This document shows positions 8,923 to 17,667 of a DNA stretch of 64,000 nt, piece by piece (within the stretch, counting starts at the first letter, position 1; the number at the start of each line of letters is the position of its first letter). The stretch spans positions 248,001 through 312,000 of the forward strand of contig NZ_JAGHRJ010000006.1 of NCBI RefSeq assembly GCF_017743865.1, read 5' to 3'. The stretch comes from Labrenzia sp. R4_2 (GTDB taxonomy: Bacteria > Pseudomonadota > Alphaproteobacteria > Rhizobiales > Stappiaceae). A model generated the notes under the pieces. That model saw only the letters and a program-made list of their open reading frames with translations. It was not told the DNA's origin and did not search any database. Position numbers and translations under genes: made by a program.

Positions 8923-9447
8923 TCAAAGTTCAGCGACGAAGTAGTCAGCAATCCCTTCGATCTTAGGCAGCGACTTTTGGCCGTTTGGCTGAAATCCGAT
9001 TTTCATCAAAAGAGCGGAAGACCGCGCGTTTTCCGGATGCGTGATTGCGCAGAGCTGCGATAACCCGAGCTTAGATCGGGCAAACCCGACAACGGCCTCG
9101 GCGGCTTCAAGCGCATAGCCCTTGCCTCGATGGTCTTTGTGGAACGCATAGCCGAGATCCGGCATCTCCAACCCGTCCCGCACAACAAGGCCGCAGAGAC
9201 CGACCGGTGCATGGCTATCTTTCTCTTCGACGATCCAAAGCCCGACACCTTCATTTTCGTCAAAACCCGGCAGCACTTTTTCATCGATGTAAGCGCGCGC
9301 GGCGTCCAAGTCCGTGATACCGCGGTCAGCGATGAAACGAATGTAATCCGGGTCACTCATCAGCGATTGATAAAACGCGGCGTCAGAAAGTTCCGGCAAT
9401 CGAAAATGAAGTCTTGGGCTTTGCGGCATGCCATCTGGTTTCAGCAT
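8923..9447 (-). CDS. GNAT family N-acetyltransferase (RimJ/RimL-like)
   Basis: A 174-aa acetyltransferase of the Acetyltransf_3 type. The 'LGYAFHKDHRGKGYALEAA' block carries the R-G-x-G-x-A acetyl-CoA pyrophosphate loop. 'ITHPENARSSALLMKIGF' is the C-terminal N-S...L-x-x-x-G-F signature. The start at 9447 overlaps the nth stop by seven bases and follows AAAAGG. A start at 9429 is also possible. Its place behind nth suggests co-transcription, not shared function. The substrate, either a protein N-terminus or a small amine, is unknown. Confidence 0.85.
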   Translation of the reverse strand: MLKPDGMPQSPRLHFRLPELSDAAFYQSLMSDPDYIRFIADRGITDLDAARAYIDEKVLPGFDENEGVGLWIVEEKDSHAPVGLCGLVVRDGLEMPDLGYAFHKDHRGKGYALEAAEAVVGFARSKLGLSQLCAITHPENARSSALLMKIGFQPNGQKSLPKIEGIADYFVAEL

Positions 9448-10262
9448 GAACTGGCCTTTTCGCGCTCGATGATGGCTTTGGCCCGGACCGCGATATCCGG
9501 CACGGCATCGAACTTTTCTTTTTCCGGGCTTTTGCAAAGATCATAGATCACGCAGCGCTTGCACTCTGGCTTGCGCGCCTTGCAGATGTACCGTCCGTGA
9601 AGGATCAGCCAGTGGTGGGCGTGGAGCGAGAATTCTTTCGGCACCGCCTTTTCCATCGACTTTTCAACATCAATTGGGGTTTTGCCTGGGGCTATGCCGA
9701 TCCGGTTCCCGAGCCGGAACAAATGCGTGTCGACCGCGATGGTCGGATGGCCGAAAAAGATGTTGAGCACAACATTGGCCGTTTTCCGGCCAACGCCCGG
9801 GAGTTTTTCCAGCGCTTCCCGATCTTCCGGCACTTCACCGCCGTGATCGCGGATCAGCTGCTCGGACATCAGAATGACGTTTTTGGCCTTGGTCTTGAAA
9901 AGACCGATGGTGCGGATTTCCTCGCGAACCTTGTCTTCGCCCAGCGCAACCATCTTTTCTGGCGTATCCGCGATCTGAAACAGATGTTTTGTCGCGCGGT
10001 TGACGCCCACATCCGTTGCTTGCGCAGACAAGAGGACCGCGACCAGCAACGTATAGGCATTGATGTAATCGAGTTCCCCTTCCGGCTCCGGATTGTCTGC
10101 GTGGAACCGCTGAAAAATCTCGTAGGTCTCCGCTTTCGTGTAGCGGGACCGTTTCAGGACTTTGCCCGGATTATCGACCGACGGAGCCTTCTTTCGGACC
10201 TGCGCCGATTTGACAGATCGTTTTGCCGGTTTGGCGGTGGCTGGGCTCTTTGCTTGCGTCAT
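9441..10262 (-). CDS. nth: Endonuclease III (DNA glycosylase/AP lyase)
   Basis: A 273-aa base-excision repair enzyme that removes oxidised pyrimidines. The helix-hairpin-helix 'LPGVGRKTANV' carries catalytic Lys160, and 'VDTHLFR' carries Asp178, with the same 18-residue spacing as E. coli Nth. The 4Fe-4S cluster ligands are Cys227, Cys234, Cys237 and Cys243 (C-x6-C-x2-C-x5-C). A basic N-terminal extension of about 45 residues precedes the fold. The start at 10262 keeps a short gap from the divergent DUF2244 gene, whereas a longer start at 10298 would overlap it. Confidence 0.94.
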   Translation of the reverse strand: MTQAKSPATAKPAKRSVKSAQVRKKAPSVDNPGKVLKRSRYTKAETYEIFQRFHADNPEPEGELDYINAYTLLVAVLLSAQATDVGVNRATKHLFQIADTPEKMVALGEDKVREEIRTIGLFKTKAKNVILMSEQLIRDHGGEVPEDREALEKLPGVGRKTANVVLNIFFGHPTIAVDTHLFRLGNRIGIAPGKTPIDVEKSMEKAVPKEFSLHAHHWLILHGRYICKARKPECKRCVIYDLCKSPEKEKFDAVPDIAVRAKAIIEREKASSC

Positions 10263-10284
10263 CTTCTCTCTATAATCCTCTCCC

Positions 10285-10806
10285 ATGAGCGGGAACAATT
10301 CAGATCAGAGCCGTTTTGACAATACGGAAAGCGAAGACCGGCCGTTTTTTACAGCTGTTCTGACGCCCTACCGGTCGCTTGGTCCGAACGGGTTCCTGAT
10401 CCTCATGCTCTGTTTGGGCCTTATCAGTTTTGTTGCCGGTGCTGTGTTCTGGAGCATTGGGGCCTGGCCGGTGTTTGGGTTCTTTGGCCTCGACATGGCG
10501 CTGATCTGGCTGGCGTTCCGTTTGAATTACGCCTCGGCGCGGCAGTTTGAAGAAATTCGCCTGTCCCGTCATGAAATCCTTGTTCGCAAGGTTGGCCCGG
10601 GCAAACGGAACCTTGAATACCGGTTTAATCCCATGTGGGTGCGGTTATCCGTCGATAAAATAGAAGATGAGGGTGTGACCAAGATCTCGCTTACAAGCCG
10701 CGGTGAGACCGTGGACCTCGGCAATTTCCTGAATCCGGAGGACCGCACGAGTTTTGCCGGTGCCATGACAAATGCTCTTGCCACAGCAAAAGCTGGCGGC
10801 GTTTAG
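10285..10806 (+). CDS. DUF2244 domain membrane protein
   Basis: A 173-aa protein with two adjacent membrane helices (about residues 35-55 and 58-78), a charged N-terminus, and a soluble C-terminal part with 'ILVRKVGPGKRNLEYRFNPMWVRL'. This is the layout of DUF2244, an uncharacterised inner-membrane family common in alphaproteobacteria and often found near nth or cytochrome oxidase genes. It faces nth 22 bases away and converges on the MFS gene only eight bases from its stop. The function is not known. Confidence 0.8.
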   Translation: MSGNNSDQSRFDNTESEDRPFFTAVLTPYRSLGPNGFLILMLCLGLISFVAGAVFWSIGAWPVFGFFGLDMALIWLAFRLNYASARQFEEIRLSRHEILVRKVGPGKRNLEYRFNPMWVRLSVDKIEDEGVTKISLTSRGETVDLGNFLNPEDRTSFAGAMTNALATAKAGGV

Positions 10807-10814
10807 AGGATCCT

Positions 10815-12029
10815 TCAAACCGGCCTTGTTTCCGGAGCGGGCCTCAACCGGGCGGTGGCGAGCAGAACGGCTGTACCTACCAAAGACACTGCCGATGCGA
10901 CATACAGCACCGCGCGGTAGTCGGCAGCCGACGCAATAAAGCCCATTGAAACGCTGCCGATCATACCGCCCAGGAACAGGCTGTTCATGTAAACAGCTGT
11001 CGCCCGCCCCGGCCGGTCAGGGGCAAAACTCTGCACGAATGTAATCGCCACTCCGGCGAAGAGGCCGTAATGAATGCCTTCCAACACAGCGACCGCAGCG
11101 ACCTGCCAGACTTCACTCACCTGCGCGAACAACAACATGTCGATGACTGCAAGACCTGCTGAAAAGAGCAGGATTGTGCGCACACCAAATCGTTCTGCCA
11201 AACGGACGGATGCCAGGATGATGATGACCTCCAGAAGGCATTTCACCGACAGTGACAGACCGGGTGTGAACCCCGGCAGGCCGATTTGATCGATGAAGTA
11301 AAGCGGCATCACTGAGACAAACAGGGAATTGGTGATGACGAAGGTGAGACATATTAGCCCGGCCGTTATGAGCCCCCAGTTGATGGGGTTCTTGTCGGCA
11401 GATGACGTGTCTTTGGGCGGCGCACGAAAGCCTTTCGGCATCACGACATGCCACAAAACGAGATACACCAGACCGAGCCCAAAGGCGCTGATAAAGGCAG
11501 CTTGAAAGCCGAATTGTGCTGCGATCGAAAACGCGGCTGCCGGGCCTATCATCCAGGCAAGCGAAACCGACATGCGCAGCCAGGAATTCAACCGGCCGAT
11601 ATCAAGACCGGCCCGATCTGCATAGAGGCGGCCATAGGTGAAGACGATCCCAGAGCCCATGTTGGAAAGGCTCATCAAGGGGGCGACGAGAGCCAGCAAA
11701 AGCCAGAGTTCTGTAGTTTGTGTGAGGAGGCCAGCAACGGCAAGGAAGGCGATCACGGCAATCAAAAGCTGCGGACGGACCAACACTCCACGGTCCAGCC
11801 GTTCCCCGGCCCATCTGTTGGTCAGCAAAGTCAGCGGAGCGACAAGGCCGGTGTAGAGCCCGATCTGCCATGGGTCAGCGCCCAGCCCATCGACGATGAA
11901 ATACCCCATCATCGGGACGAGCGACGACACACACATGCTGTTGGTGAGCTGCAGTGCAATGATCAGCATTGCTTGCCGCGGCAAAAATCTGGAACTGGAC
12001 ACGAAATCGCCTTTGGGAGAGTCAGGCAT
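10815..12029 (-). CDS. MFS transporter
   Basis: A 404-aa polytopic protein with about twelve hydrophobic helices in two halves and a central cytoplasmic loop near residues 190-210 ('APPKDTSSADKNP'). The 'DRPGRATAVYMNSLFLGGMIGS' stretch after helix 10 recalls the sugar-efflux (SetA-like) branch of the family. The start at 12029 puts the first helix at about residue 20; an upstream ATG at 12074 is possible. It is monocistronic and faces an unrecognised gene. The substrate is unknown. Confidence 0.8.
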   Translation of the reverse strand: MPDSPKGDFVSSSRFLPRQAMLIIALQLTNSMCVSSLVPMMGYFIVDGLGADPWQIGLYTGLVAPLTLLTNRWAGERLDRGVLVRPQLLIAVIAFLAVAGLLTQTTELWLLLALVAPLMSLSNMGSGIVFTYGRLYADRAGLDIGRLNSWLRMSVSLAWMIGPAAAFSIAAQFGFQAAFISAFGLGLVYLVLWHVVMPKGFRAPPKDTSSADKNPINWGLITAGLICLTFVITNSLFVSVMPLYFIDQIGLPGFTPGLSLSVKCLLEVIIILASVRLAERFGVRTILLFSAGLAVIDMLLFAQVSEVWQVAAVAVLEGIHYGLFAGVAITFVQSFAPDRPGRATAVYMNSLFLGGMIGSVSMGFIASAADYRAVLYVASAVSLVGTAVLLATARLRPAPETRPV

Positions 12030-12266
12030 CTGAAAAGATGCTGAAACCGTACCCCGGCACGTCTGGGGTGTCATCAGGCAAAATACAATTTTGGTTCAAT
12101 GCCGGCTTGGAGGTGCTCAACAAAGAGTTCCCATAAGCAGTCGGCAAATTTTGCCCAGTCATCAGGTGCCCTGTGCATATCGGAAAACGAGATCGGCCGG
12201 TCCGTTGCCGTTTTTTGAAGGGTTCCGCAAGGTTTTCATCTGTGCAGATGCGCTTGAGAGAGCAAC

Positions 12267-13541
12267 ATGGCCATGATGGACAACTTGGCGGGCCAGCAGC
12301 AACAGCTCGCGTTGGATGAAAAACCGGACCGGACGCTTCCGCCCACCTATGCAAGTTACGACTGGATCAGCGAAGGCTTGGCGGAACGGTCGGGCGAAAA
12401 TGCGGTCATCTACACCTATTGGGACCAGCCGTTTGGCTGCAAGGTCCAACGCCAGAACCGGGAACCGGAAGATTTCCTGCCCGACTGGCCGGTGTTCGAT
12501 GCTCCGGATTATGGTCGCAAAGCAGAGCTTAAAAGCGTCCTCTCCCATCATCCCAAGACCCTTGGAACCGGGATTGCGGCCGGACCGGGCGTGGACAAGG
12601 CGTTTCAGGATTACATTGCGACGCTGCCGCTGAGCCTGACCCGGTTCGCTGCACCGTTCGGTGCGCAGCAATGGTTGCTCTTGGATCTCGTCCGCCGGGC
12701 GCCGGGCCTGTGGCGCAAGGTCCATCAGCAAACCGGGCTTGGACGGCTCGGAACGTTATCCCTGACGCTCGAACTCTTTTCCGCCGCAGGGCGAACGCGC
12801 CCGCAGCAGCGCCAGCAACTTGCCACAGCCCTTAACGAAACGACGCGTGAAGTCGTGCTTAGCCGGTATCTTGGTCAAACGCCGGAACCGTCTCTTCTCG
12901 CGCTTCTGGAACAGGTTCCGCCCGGTTCCGGCATTCTGGAACACCGGGCCCTTAAGGCAGCGCTCAACCAGAAAAGCGAAACCCTGGATTTGAAAGACCT
13001 CGTTCGAATGAAGGACGAGATGACTGACAGGATCCTGAAACAAACCGATTGGCCGGAGACGCTGCAGATCCGCTTGCTTCTGGACCAGGGTCTCTCCTTC
13101 GCCCGCATTCTGCATATCGTTCAGTCGGGTTTAAGAAACCTGACCGAGGCTGAGCGTGCCGGTGCCCTGAAGGCGCTGAAACTGATTGCCTCACCTCAGA
13201 AACTGCAATGGTGGCTGGCACACTGGACAATGCTGGCGGGCCGCAGCCGAGAGGTTCCCCCGCCACCCATCCCGGCAACCTCCCTGTTGTCTCCACTGCA
13301 GACATGTTCCGCAATTGAGGAGGAAAACCGCCGCATGCGCAATGGCATCGCGCGCTATGTGCCGGACGTTCTGGCGGGAGATCTTTATTTCTATCACTGG
13401 GACGGCCACCCTGCGGCCACCCTCTGCCTAGCCGTTTCCGGCAATGGCGACTGGACCTTACTTGAGGCGCTGGGCGAAGACGGCGTTCCCATCCACGAGG
13501 AGGCTTTGGCGGAGATTATGTCGGCGGTTCAGGCGGGATAG
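12267..13541 (+). CDS. Hypothetical protein, possibly PcfJ-like at the C-terminus
   Basis: A 424-aa soluble protein with no signal peptide or membrane helix. It is mostly alpha-helical by composition, with many Leu/Arg/Gln residues and an R-x-R-P-Q-Q-R-Q-Q run near residue 175. About residues 345-424 ('CSAIEEENRRMRNGIARY' then 'GDLYFYHWDGHPAATLCLAV' and a W-T-L-L-E-A segment) follow the order of the C-terminal region of PcfJ-like proteins, which are linked to conjugative elements. That match is by eye and weak, since the usual 'M-x-H-C-V' is here 'MRNGI'. No mobile genes lie next to it. It is flanked by an MFS gene and by repeat elements. Confidence 0.55.
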   Translation: MAMMDNLAGQQQQLALDEKPDRTLPPTYASYDWISEGLAERSGENAVIYTYWDQPFGCKVQRQNREPEDFLPDWPVFDAPDYGRKAELKSVLSHHPKTLGTGIAAGPGVDKAFQDYIATLPLSLTRFAAPFGAQQWLLLDLVRRAPGLWRKVHQQTGLGRLGTLSLTLELFSAAGRTRPQQRQQLATALNETTREVVLSRYLGQTPEPSLLALLEQVPPGSGILEHRALKAALNQKSETLDLKDLVRMKDEMTDRILKQTDWPETLQIRLLLDQGLSFARILHIVQSGLRNLTEAERAGALKALKLIASPQKLQWWLAHWTMLAGRSREVPPPPIPATSLLSPLQTCSAIEEENRRMRNGIARYVPDVLAGDLYFYHWDGHPAATLCLAVSGNGDWTLLEALGEDGVPIHEEALAEIMSAVQAG

Positions 13542-13623
13542 GACGCCTGTTGGATTTGATCGATCTTCGAAATTTTCGCCATGCCCACCGGATCAGCCAA
13601 AGTCCGTGACTGTTTTTTCAATG

Positions 13624-13746
13624 GTCATCCCCGCCCCGAGCGGGGATCCACTCGCAAACCCGCTTGCCGCAGATTTTGAGTGCAATTCAAAGGCGCTCTG
13701 CAAACGAGTGGATCCCCGGTCTTCGTTACACTGCGCCGGGGATGAC
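13624..13746. repeat. Inverted-repeat element, GTCAT-ended (copy 2)
   Basis: The left arm begins GTCATCCCCGC at 13624 and runs to ACTCG (13654). The right arm begins CGAGTGGATCCCC at 13705 and ends GGGGATGAC at 13746, so the outer arms are reverse complements enclosing about 50 bases. It lies 26 bases beyond the stop of the Imm11-like gene. Confidence 0.75.
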
Positions 13747-13771
13747 ATCCGCGTGTATTGCAACTACGTGC

Positions 13772-14425
13772 TCAATCAACGACAACCGAACACCGGGTGA
13801 GCATCCAGTCCTTGGACAGCTTGCGGGCATCCAGAGCCTGTTTGAGGCGGTCGCTGATGAAGAAGTTCGTCATAATCGTCTCTTCGAACCAGAGATCTGG
13901 ACCCTGCAAGGCAGCTGCTGAAACTTTTAACTTGAGGTTCTTTGCGAGACGCGGAACCTGCCATGTCCCGGAGGCCAGTTTCTTCGCTCCACTCGATTGC
14001 TCGGGCAAAAACGTGTCTTTTTTGCTCGCGACATTCAGATAGAAAAAGTTTCCGGGCATGGGCGTGACCCGGTCGGAGTGCCAAAGCCGGGTGGGATAGA
14101 GCGCGCCCTCGCCCAAATCGAATTGGCTCACGACCTCAGCGCTTTCCTCTGAGAGAAAAGTAAAGCCGTTGGTGAAAATCTGTGGCACGGATTGTTCGTC
14201 CGCAGCGGGATAGCTGCCGGGCATGGGATAATTATCTGCAGGAAAGCGATCCTGCGGCAAAGGCCAGCCGACACTGAACTGTCGCATCGACTTGAGAATG
14301 TCTTCCGGCTCGTTTTCGTTGTTTTCGAAATAAGCCGCGGACCGCCAAGCCCTCCCGTTCGTATGTAAATTCGCATGCCCTTCGACCATCCAGACGCAAT
14401 TGTCGGCTTCGCTCTGTTTCGTCAT
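13772..14425 (-). CDS. Imm11-like (DUF1629) protein, orphan immunity candidate
   Basis: A 217-aa soluble protein. The C-terminal third has the pattern of the Imm11/DUF1629 family: a 'GPDLWFEET' segment followed by 'FFISDRLKQALDARKL', close to the family's 'F-x-S-D-x-L-x-x-A-L' helix. Imm11 proteins are predicted immunity proteins of polymorphic toxin systems. No toxin gene, Rhs/YD repeat or secretion gene is visible within 10 kb. The gene is alone between two inverted-repeat elements (13624-13746 and 14541-14646). A function other than immunity is quite possible, since DUF1629 proteins also occur alone. Confidence 0.6.
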   Translation of the reverse strand: MTKQSEADNCVWMVEGHANLHTNGRAWRSAAYFENNENEPEDILKSMRQFSVGWPLPQDRFPADNYPMPGSYPAADEQSVPQIFTNGFTFLSEESAEVVSQFDLGEGALYPTRLWHSDRVTPMPGNFFYLNVASKKDTFLPEQSSGAKKLASGTWQVPRLAKNLKLKVSAAALQGPDLWFEETIMTNFFISDRLKQALDARKLSKDWMLTRCSVVVD

Positions 14426-14540
14426 GGTCCTGTCTGGTGCTTCCCTTAGTAATAATAAGAAATCGCAAAAGTAGAGTTTACGGATGTGACTCTACCAGAG
14501 ATGCAGCTGTAAAGGCTCGTGCCGTGCCTCACTCTCCGTC

Positions 14541-14646
14541 GTCATTACCCGGCTTGACCGGGTAATCCATGCCGTGGCCTTGCCACAAGCGCGGCTGATC
14601 GGATGGCAACAAACGGCATGGATTGCCGGATCACGTCCGGCAATGA
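14541..14646. repeat. Inverted-repeat element, GTCAT-ended (copy 3)
   Basis: The left arm GTCATTACCCGG... (14541-14573) and right arm ...CCGGCAATGAC (14614-14646) are near-perfect reverse complements around a 40-base centre. Each arm holds its own small hairpin: TTACCCGG/CCGGGTAA at 14545-14565 and TTGCCGGA/TCCGGCAA at 14623-14643. It lies between mutS and the Imm11-like gene. Confidence 0.8.
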
Positions 14647-14707
14647 CGGATGGAGGTGATGGGGGGTGAATCCTATGTCTTGAGGATTGCCGCGGGTACT
14701 TCCGCAC

Positions 14708-17428
14708 CTACCCCTCTTTGACCTGCAATCCCTTCAGTTTGTAAAGCGCCTCCAGAGCCTCGCGCGGCGTCATGTCGTCGGGATCAAAATCGCCGAGCGC
14801 TTCGTGGATCGGGTCAGTCTCTTGGCTAGCTGCTGCCGCGCTGGGCGGTGGGGCGAGGGTTGCAAAGAGCGGCAGCTCGTCGATCAGATTTTGTGACGGT
14901 GCGTTGCGGTCCTGTTCTTCCAGCTGCGAGAGAACCTGCTTGGAGCGCTCAACCACTGTTGCCGGAAGACCGGCGAGCTTGGCGACCTGAATGCCGTAGG
15001 ACCGGTCGGCAGCGCCCGGCACGATCTCGTGCAGGAAGATCACCTCGCCGTTCCATTCCTTCACCGACACTGTGGCGTTCGACAGCCGCTCCAGTTTGGC
15101 CGAAAGCGCGGTGAGTTCGTGATAGTGGGTCGCGAACAGCGCCCGGGATTTGTTGACCTCATGCAGGTGTTCGATGGTCGCCCAGGCGATGGAAAGCCCG
15201 TCGAAGGTCGCCGTGCCGCGGCCAATTTCATCGAGGATCACCAGTGAGCGGTCGCCCGCCTGATTTAGGATCGCGGCGGTCTCCACCATCTCGACCATGA
15301 AGGTCGAGCGCCCGCGTGCCAGATCATCGGCTGCCCCGACACGGGAAAACAGCCGGTCGACTATCCCGATATGCGCAGAGGTTGCCGGAACGAAGGAGCC
15401 CATCTGGGAAAGCACGGCGATCAGCGCGTTCTGGCGCAGGAAGGTCGATTTACCGGCCATGTTCGGACCGGTGATCAGCCAGATATGGCCGATGTCTTCG
15501 CCCGCTTCCGGCCCGAGATTGGCGTCATTGGCGACAAAACTTTCTCCGCCGGCTTTTTTCAGCGCGATTTCAACCACTGGATGGCGCGCGCCCTTGATGT
15601 CAAAGGCGCGGCTGTCATCGACAAGAGGGCGGGCGTAGTCTTCGTCCTGGGCGAGTTTTGCCAAAGCAGCCGACACATCCAGAATGCTGAGACCCTGAGC
15701 GGCGGCCTTGATCGCATCGCCGGCATCGATGATGGCCTGGGACAGGCGGTCGAAGATCTCCAGTTCGATGGCAAGCGACCGCTCCCCGGCACTGGCGATC
15801 TTGGATTCCAGATCGGCCAGTTCCGTCGTGGTGAAGCGCATGGCGCCCGCCATGGTCTGCCGGTGGATGAACCGTCCCGGATCTGCCGTCAGCTTTTCGG
15901 TTTGTGCTGTTGGCGCCTCGATGAACCAGCCGAGTACGTTGTTGTGTTTGATCTTTAAAGAGCGCAGGCCAAGCTCTTCCGCATAGTCGGCCTGCAGTTT
16001 TGCGATCACCTTGCGGCTTTCATCGCGGAGCGCCCGTAATTCATCGAGGTCGGCGTTGTAGCCGGTCGCAACGAAGTTGCCGTCGCGTTTCAAAAGGGGG
16101 GGCTCTTCCTTGATGGCGGCCACCAGCTCAGCTCCCAGCTCGTGCGGGGCCTGATCGAGGCTCGAGCGCGCCGCTGCGATTTCTGCCGGGATCTCAGACG
16201 GTGTCGTACCGGTCTGGTCCAGAACGGCGCGGGCTGCGGCCAACCCTTGCGCGATTGACAAGATATCGCGCGGGCCTCCGCGATTCAGCGCAATCCGGGA
16301 CAAGGCGCGGGCCATATCCGGCGCGCCTTTCAAGGTCTGGCGCAGGCCTTCGCGCATGATTTCGTTGTTGAGAAAGAACGCCACTGAATCATGGCGCCTC
16401 TGAATGGCATCGACATTGATCAACGGTCCGGCCAAGCGGCTCGCCAAAAGGCGGGACCCACCGCCAGTGACGGTCCGGTCGATGGTGGACAGCAGCGATC
16501 CCTGCTTTTCTCCAGACAGTGTGCGGGAGAGTTCGAGGTTGGCGCGGGTTGCCGGGTCGATGAGCATCCGTCCCGCACCGGCCTCGCGCACCGGTGGATC
16601 GAGCGGCGGCCGTTCGCCGAGCTGTGTTTTTTCGATGTAGGCGAGAATGCCCGCAGCCGCTGAAAGTTCGGCACGGCTGAACGTGCCGAACCCGTCGAGT
16701 GTTTTGACGCCAAAATAATGCGCCAGACGATCGGCGGCCGTCGATCCGTCGAAAAAGGCCCGCGGCACGGGTGATAGGGCGCCGCCCGAGAGCTCTGCAA
16801 GCTGGCGAACGTCCTGTTCCTGCAGGAGGTTGTCCGCAAGGATCAACTCCCGCGGGGCAACTTGTGCAAGATCGGCGGCAAGGCGCTGGTGATCGGTTTC
16901 GGAGACCTGAAACGACCCGGTCGACATGTCGATCCAGGCAAGACCATAGACCGCATCGCCCGCGAGCGACCCGCCTTTCAACCGCGTCAAAGCCATCAGG
17001 TAATTGTTGGTCCCGGCATCCAGAAGCCGTTCTTCCGTCAGCGTGCCGGGCGTCACCAGACGCACCACATCGCGCCGGACGACGGATTTCGAGCCGCGTT
17101 TTTTGGCTTCCGCCGGATCTTCGGTCTGTTCGCAAACGGAGACGCGATGGCCCAGCGCGATCAGCTTTTGCAAATAATCATCGGCGGCATGGACTGGAAC
17201 GCCGCACATTGGGATATCTTCGCCCTGATGCTTGCCGCGTTTGGTCAGAGTGATGCCCAATGCCCGCGATGCGATTTCAGCATCTTCAAAAAAAAGCTCA
17301 TAAAAATCGCCCATCCGATAGAATAAAAGACTATCCGGGTTGGCGGTTTTGATCTCGATGAACTGGGCCATCATCGGCGTGACTTTGGTGTCCGCCGGAG
17401 CCGGTTTTTGCGCGGTCGTCTGGGTCAT
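14708..17428 (-). CDS. mutS: DNA mismatch repair protein MutS
   Basis: A full-length 906-aa MutS. The N-terminal mismatch-recognition domain has '[15 protein letters not shown]' (the Phe-x-Glu motif), then the connector, core and clamp domains. The ATPase Walker A '[13 protein letters not shown]' is at about residue 653, followed by 'ILDEIGRGT' (Walker B) and '[10 protein letters not shown]'. The C-terminus includes the 'ALYKLKGL' dimerisation helix. It binds base mismatches and small loops and recruits MutL. The gene stands alone and faces maeB. The start at 17428 is ATG with AGGTATCGGGA upstream. Confidence 0.97.
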   Translation of the reverse strand: MTQTTAQKPAPADTKVTPMMAQFIEIKTANPDSLLFYRMGDFYELFFEDAEIASRALGITLTKRGKHQGEDIPMCGVPVHAADDYLQKLIALGHRVSVCEQTEDPAEAKKRGSKSVVRRDVVRLVTPGTLTEERLLDAGTNNYLMALTRLKGGSLAGDAVYGLAWIDMSTGSFQVSETDHQRLAADLAQVAPRELILADNLLQEQDVRQLAELSGGALSPVPRAFFDGSTAADRLAHYFGVKTLDGFGTFSRAELSAAAGILAYIEKTQLGERPPLDPPVREAGAGRMLIDPATRANLELSRTLSGEKQGSLLSTIDRTVTGGGSRLLASRLAGPLINVDAIQRRHDSVAFFLNNEIMREGLRQTLKGAPDMARALSRIALNRGGPRDILSIAQGLAAARAVLDQTGTTPSEIPAEIAAARSSLDQAPHELGAELVAAIKEEPPLLKRDGNFVATGYNADLDELRALRDESRKVIAKLQADYAEELGLRSLKIKHNNVLGWFIEAPTAQTEKLTADPGRFIHRQTMAGAMRFTTTELADLESKIASAGERSLAIELEIFDRLSQAIIDAGDAIKAAAQGLSILDVSAALAKLAQDEDYARPLVDDSRAFDIKGARHPVVEIALKKAGGESFVANDANLGPEAGEDIGHIWLITGPNMAGKSTFLRQNALIAVLSQMGSFVPATSAHIGIVDRLFSRVGAADDLARGRSTFMVEMVETAAILNQAGDRSLVILDEIGRGTATFDGLSIAWATIEHLHEVNKSRALFATHYHELTALSAKLERLSNATVSVKEWNGEVIFLHEIVPGAADRSYGIQVAKLAGLPATVVERSKQVLSQLEEQDRNAPSQNLIDELPLFATLAPPPSAAAASQETDPIHEALGDFDPDDMTPREALEALYKLKGLQVKEG

Positions 17429-17667
17429 TCCCGATACCTAAAACAACGCGCTTTGAAGGGAAAGCTCTGCAAGCGCGGAACCGCGTCATTGGCCGCCGGC
17501 AAGAGATGTTTGTTGTGAATAGGCGCTTGGGCGTACCGTTCACACGGCCGTCAGCCTTGATCCGCATAAGGGATTAGATCCTCTGGGTTGAGGCATCAAT
17601 ACTCCGGCGATAAGGTCATACCCCGCCTTTCAGAAGCGCGCCGATAATTTAAGGAAACGCCTGCAAA

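Noticed and set aside
13624..14646. CRISPR array or insertion sequence
   Set aside because: There are only two palindromic elements, not regularly spaced short direct repeats, and no cas or transposase gene.
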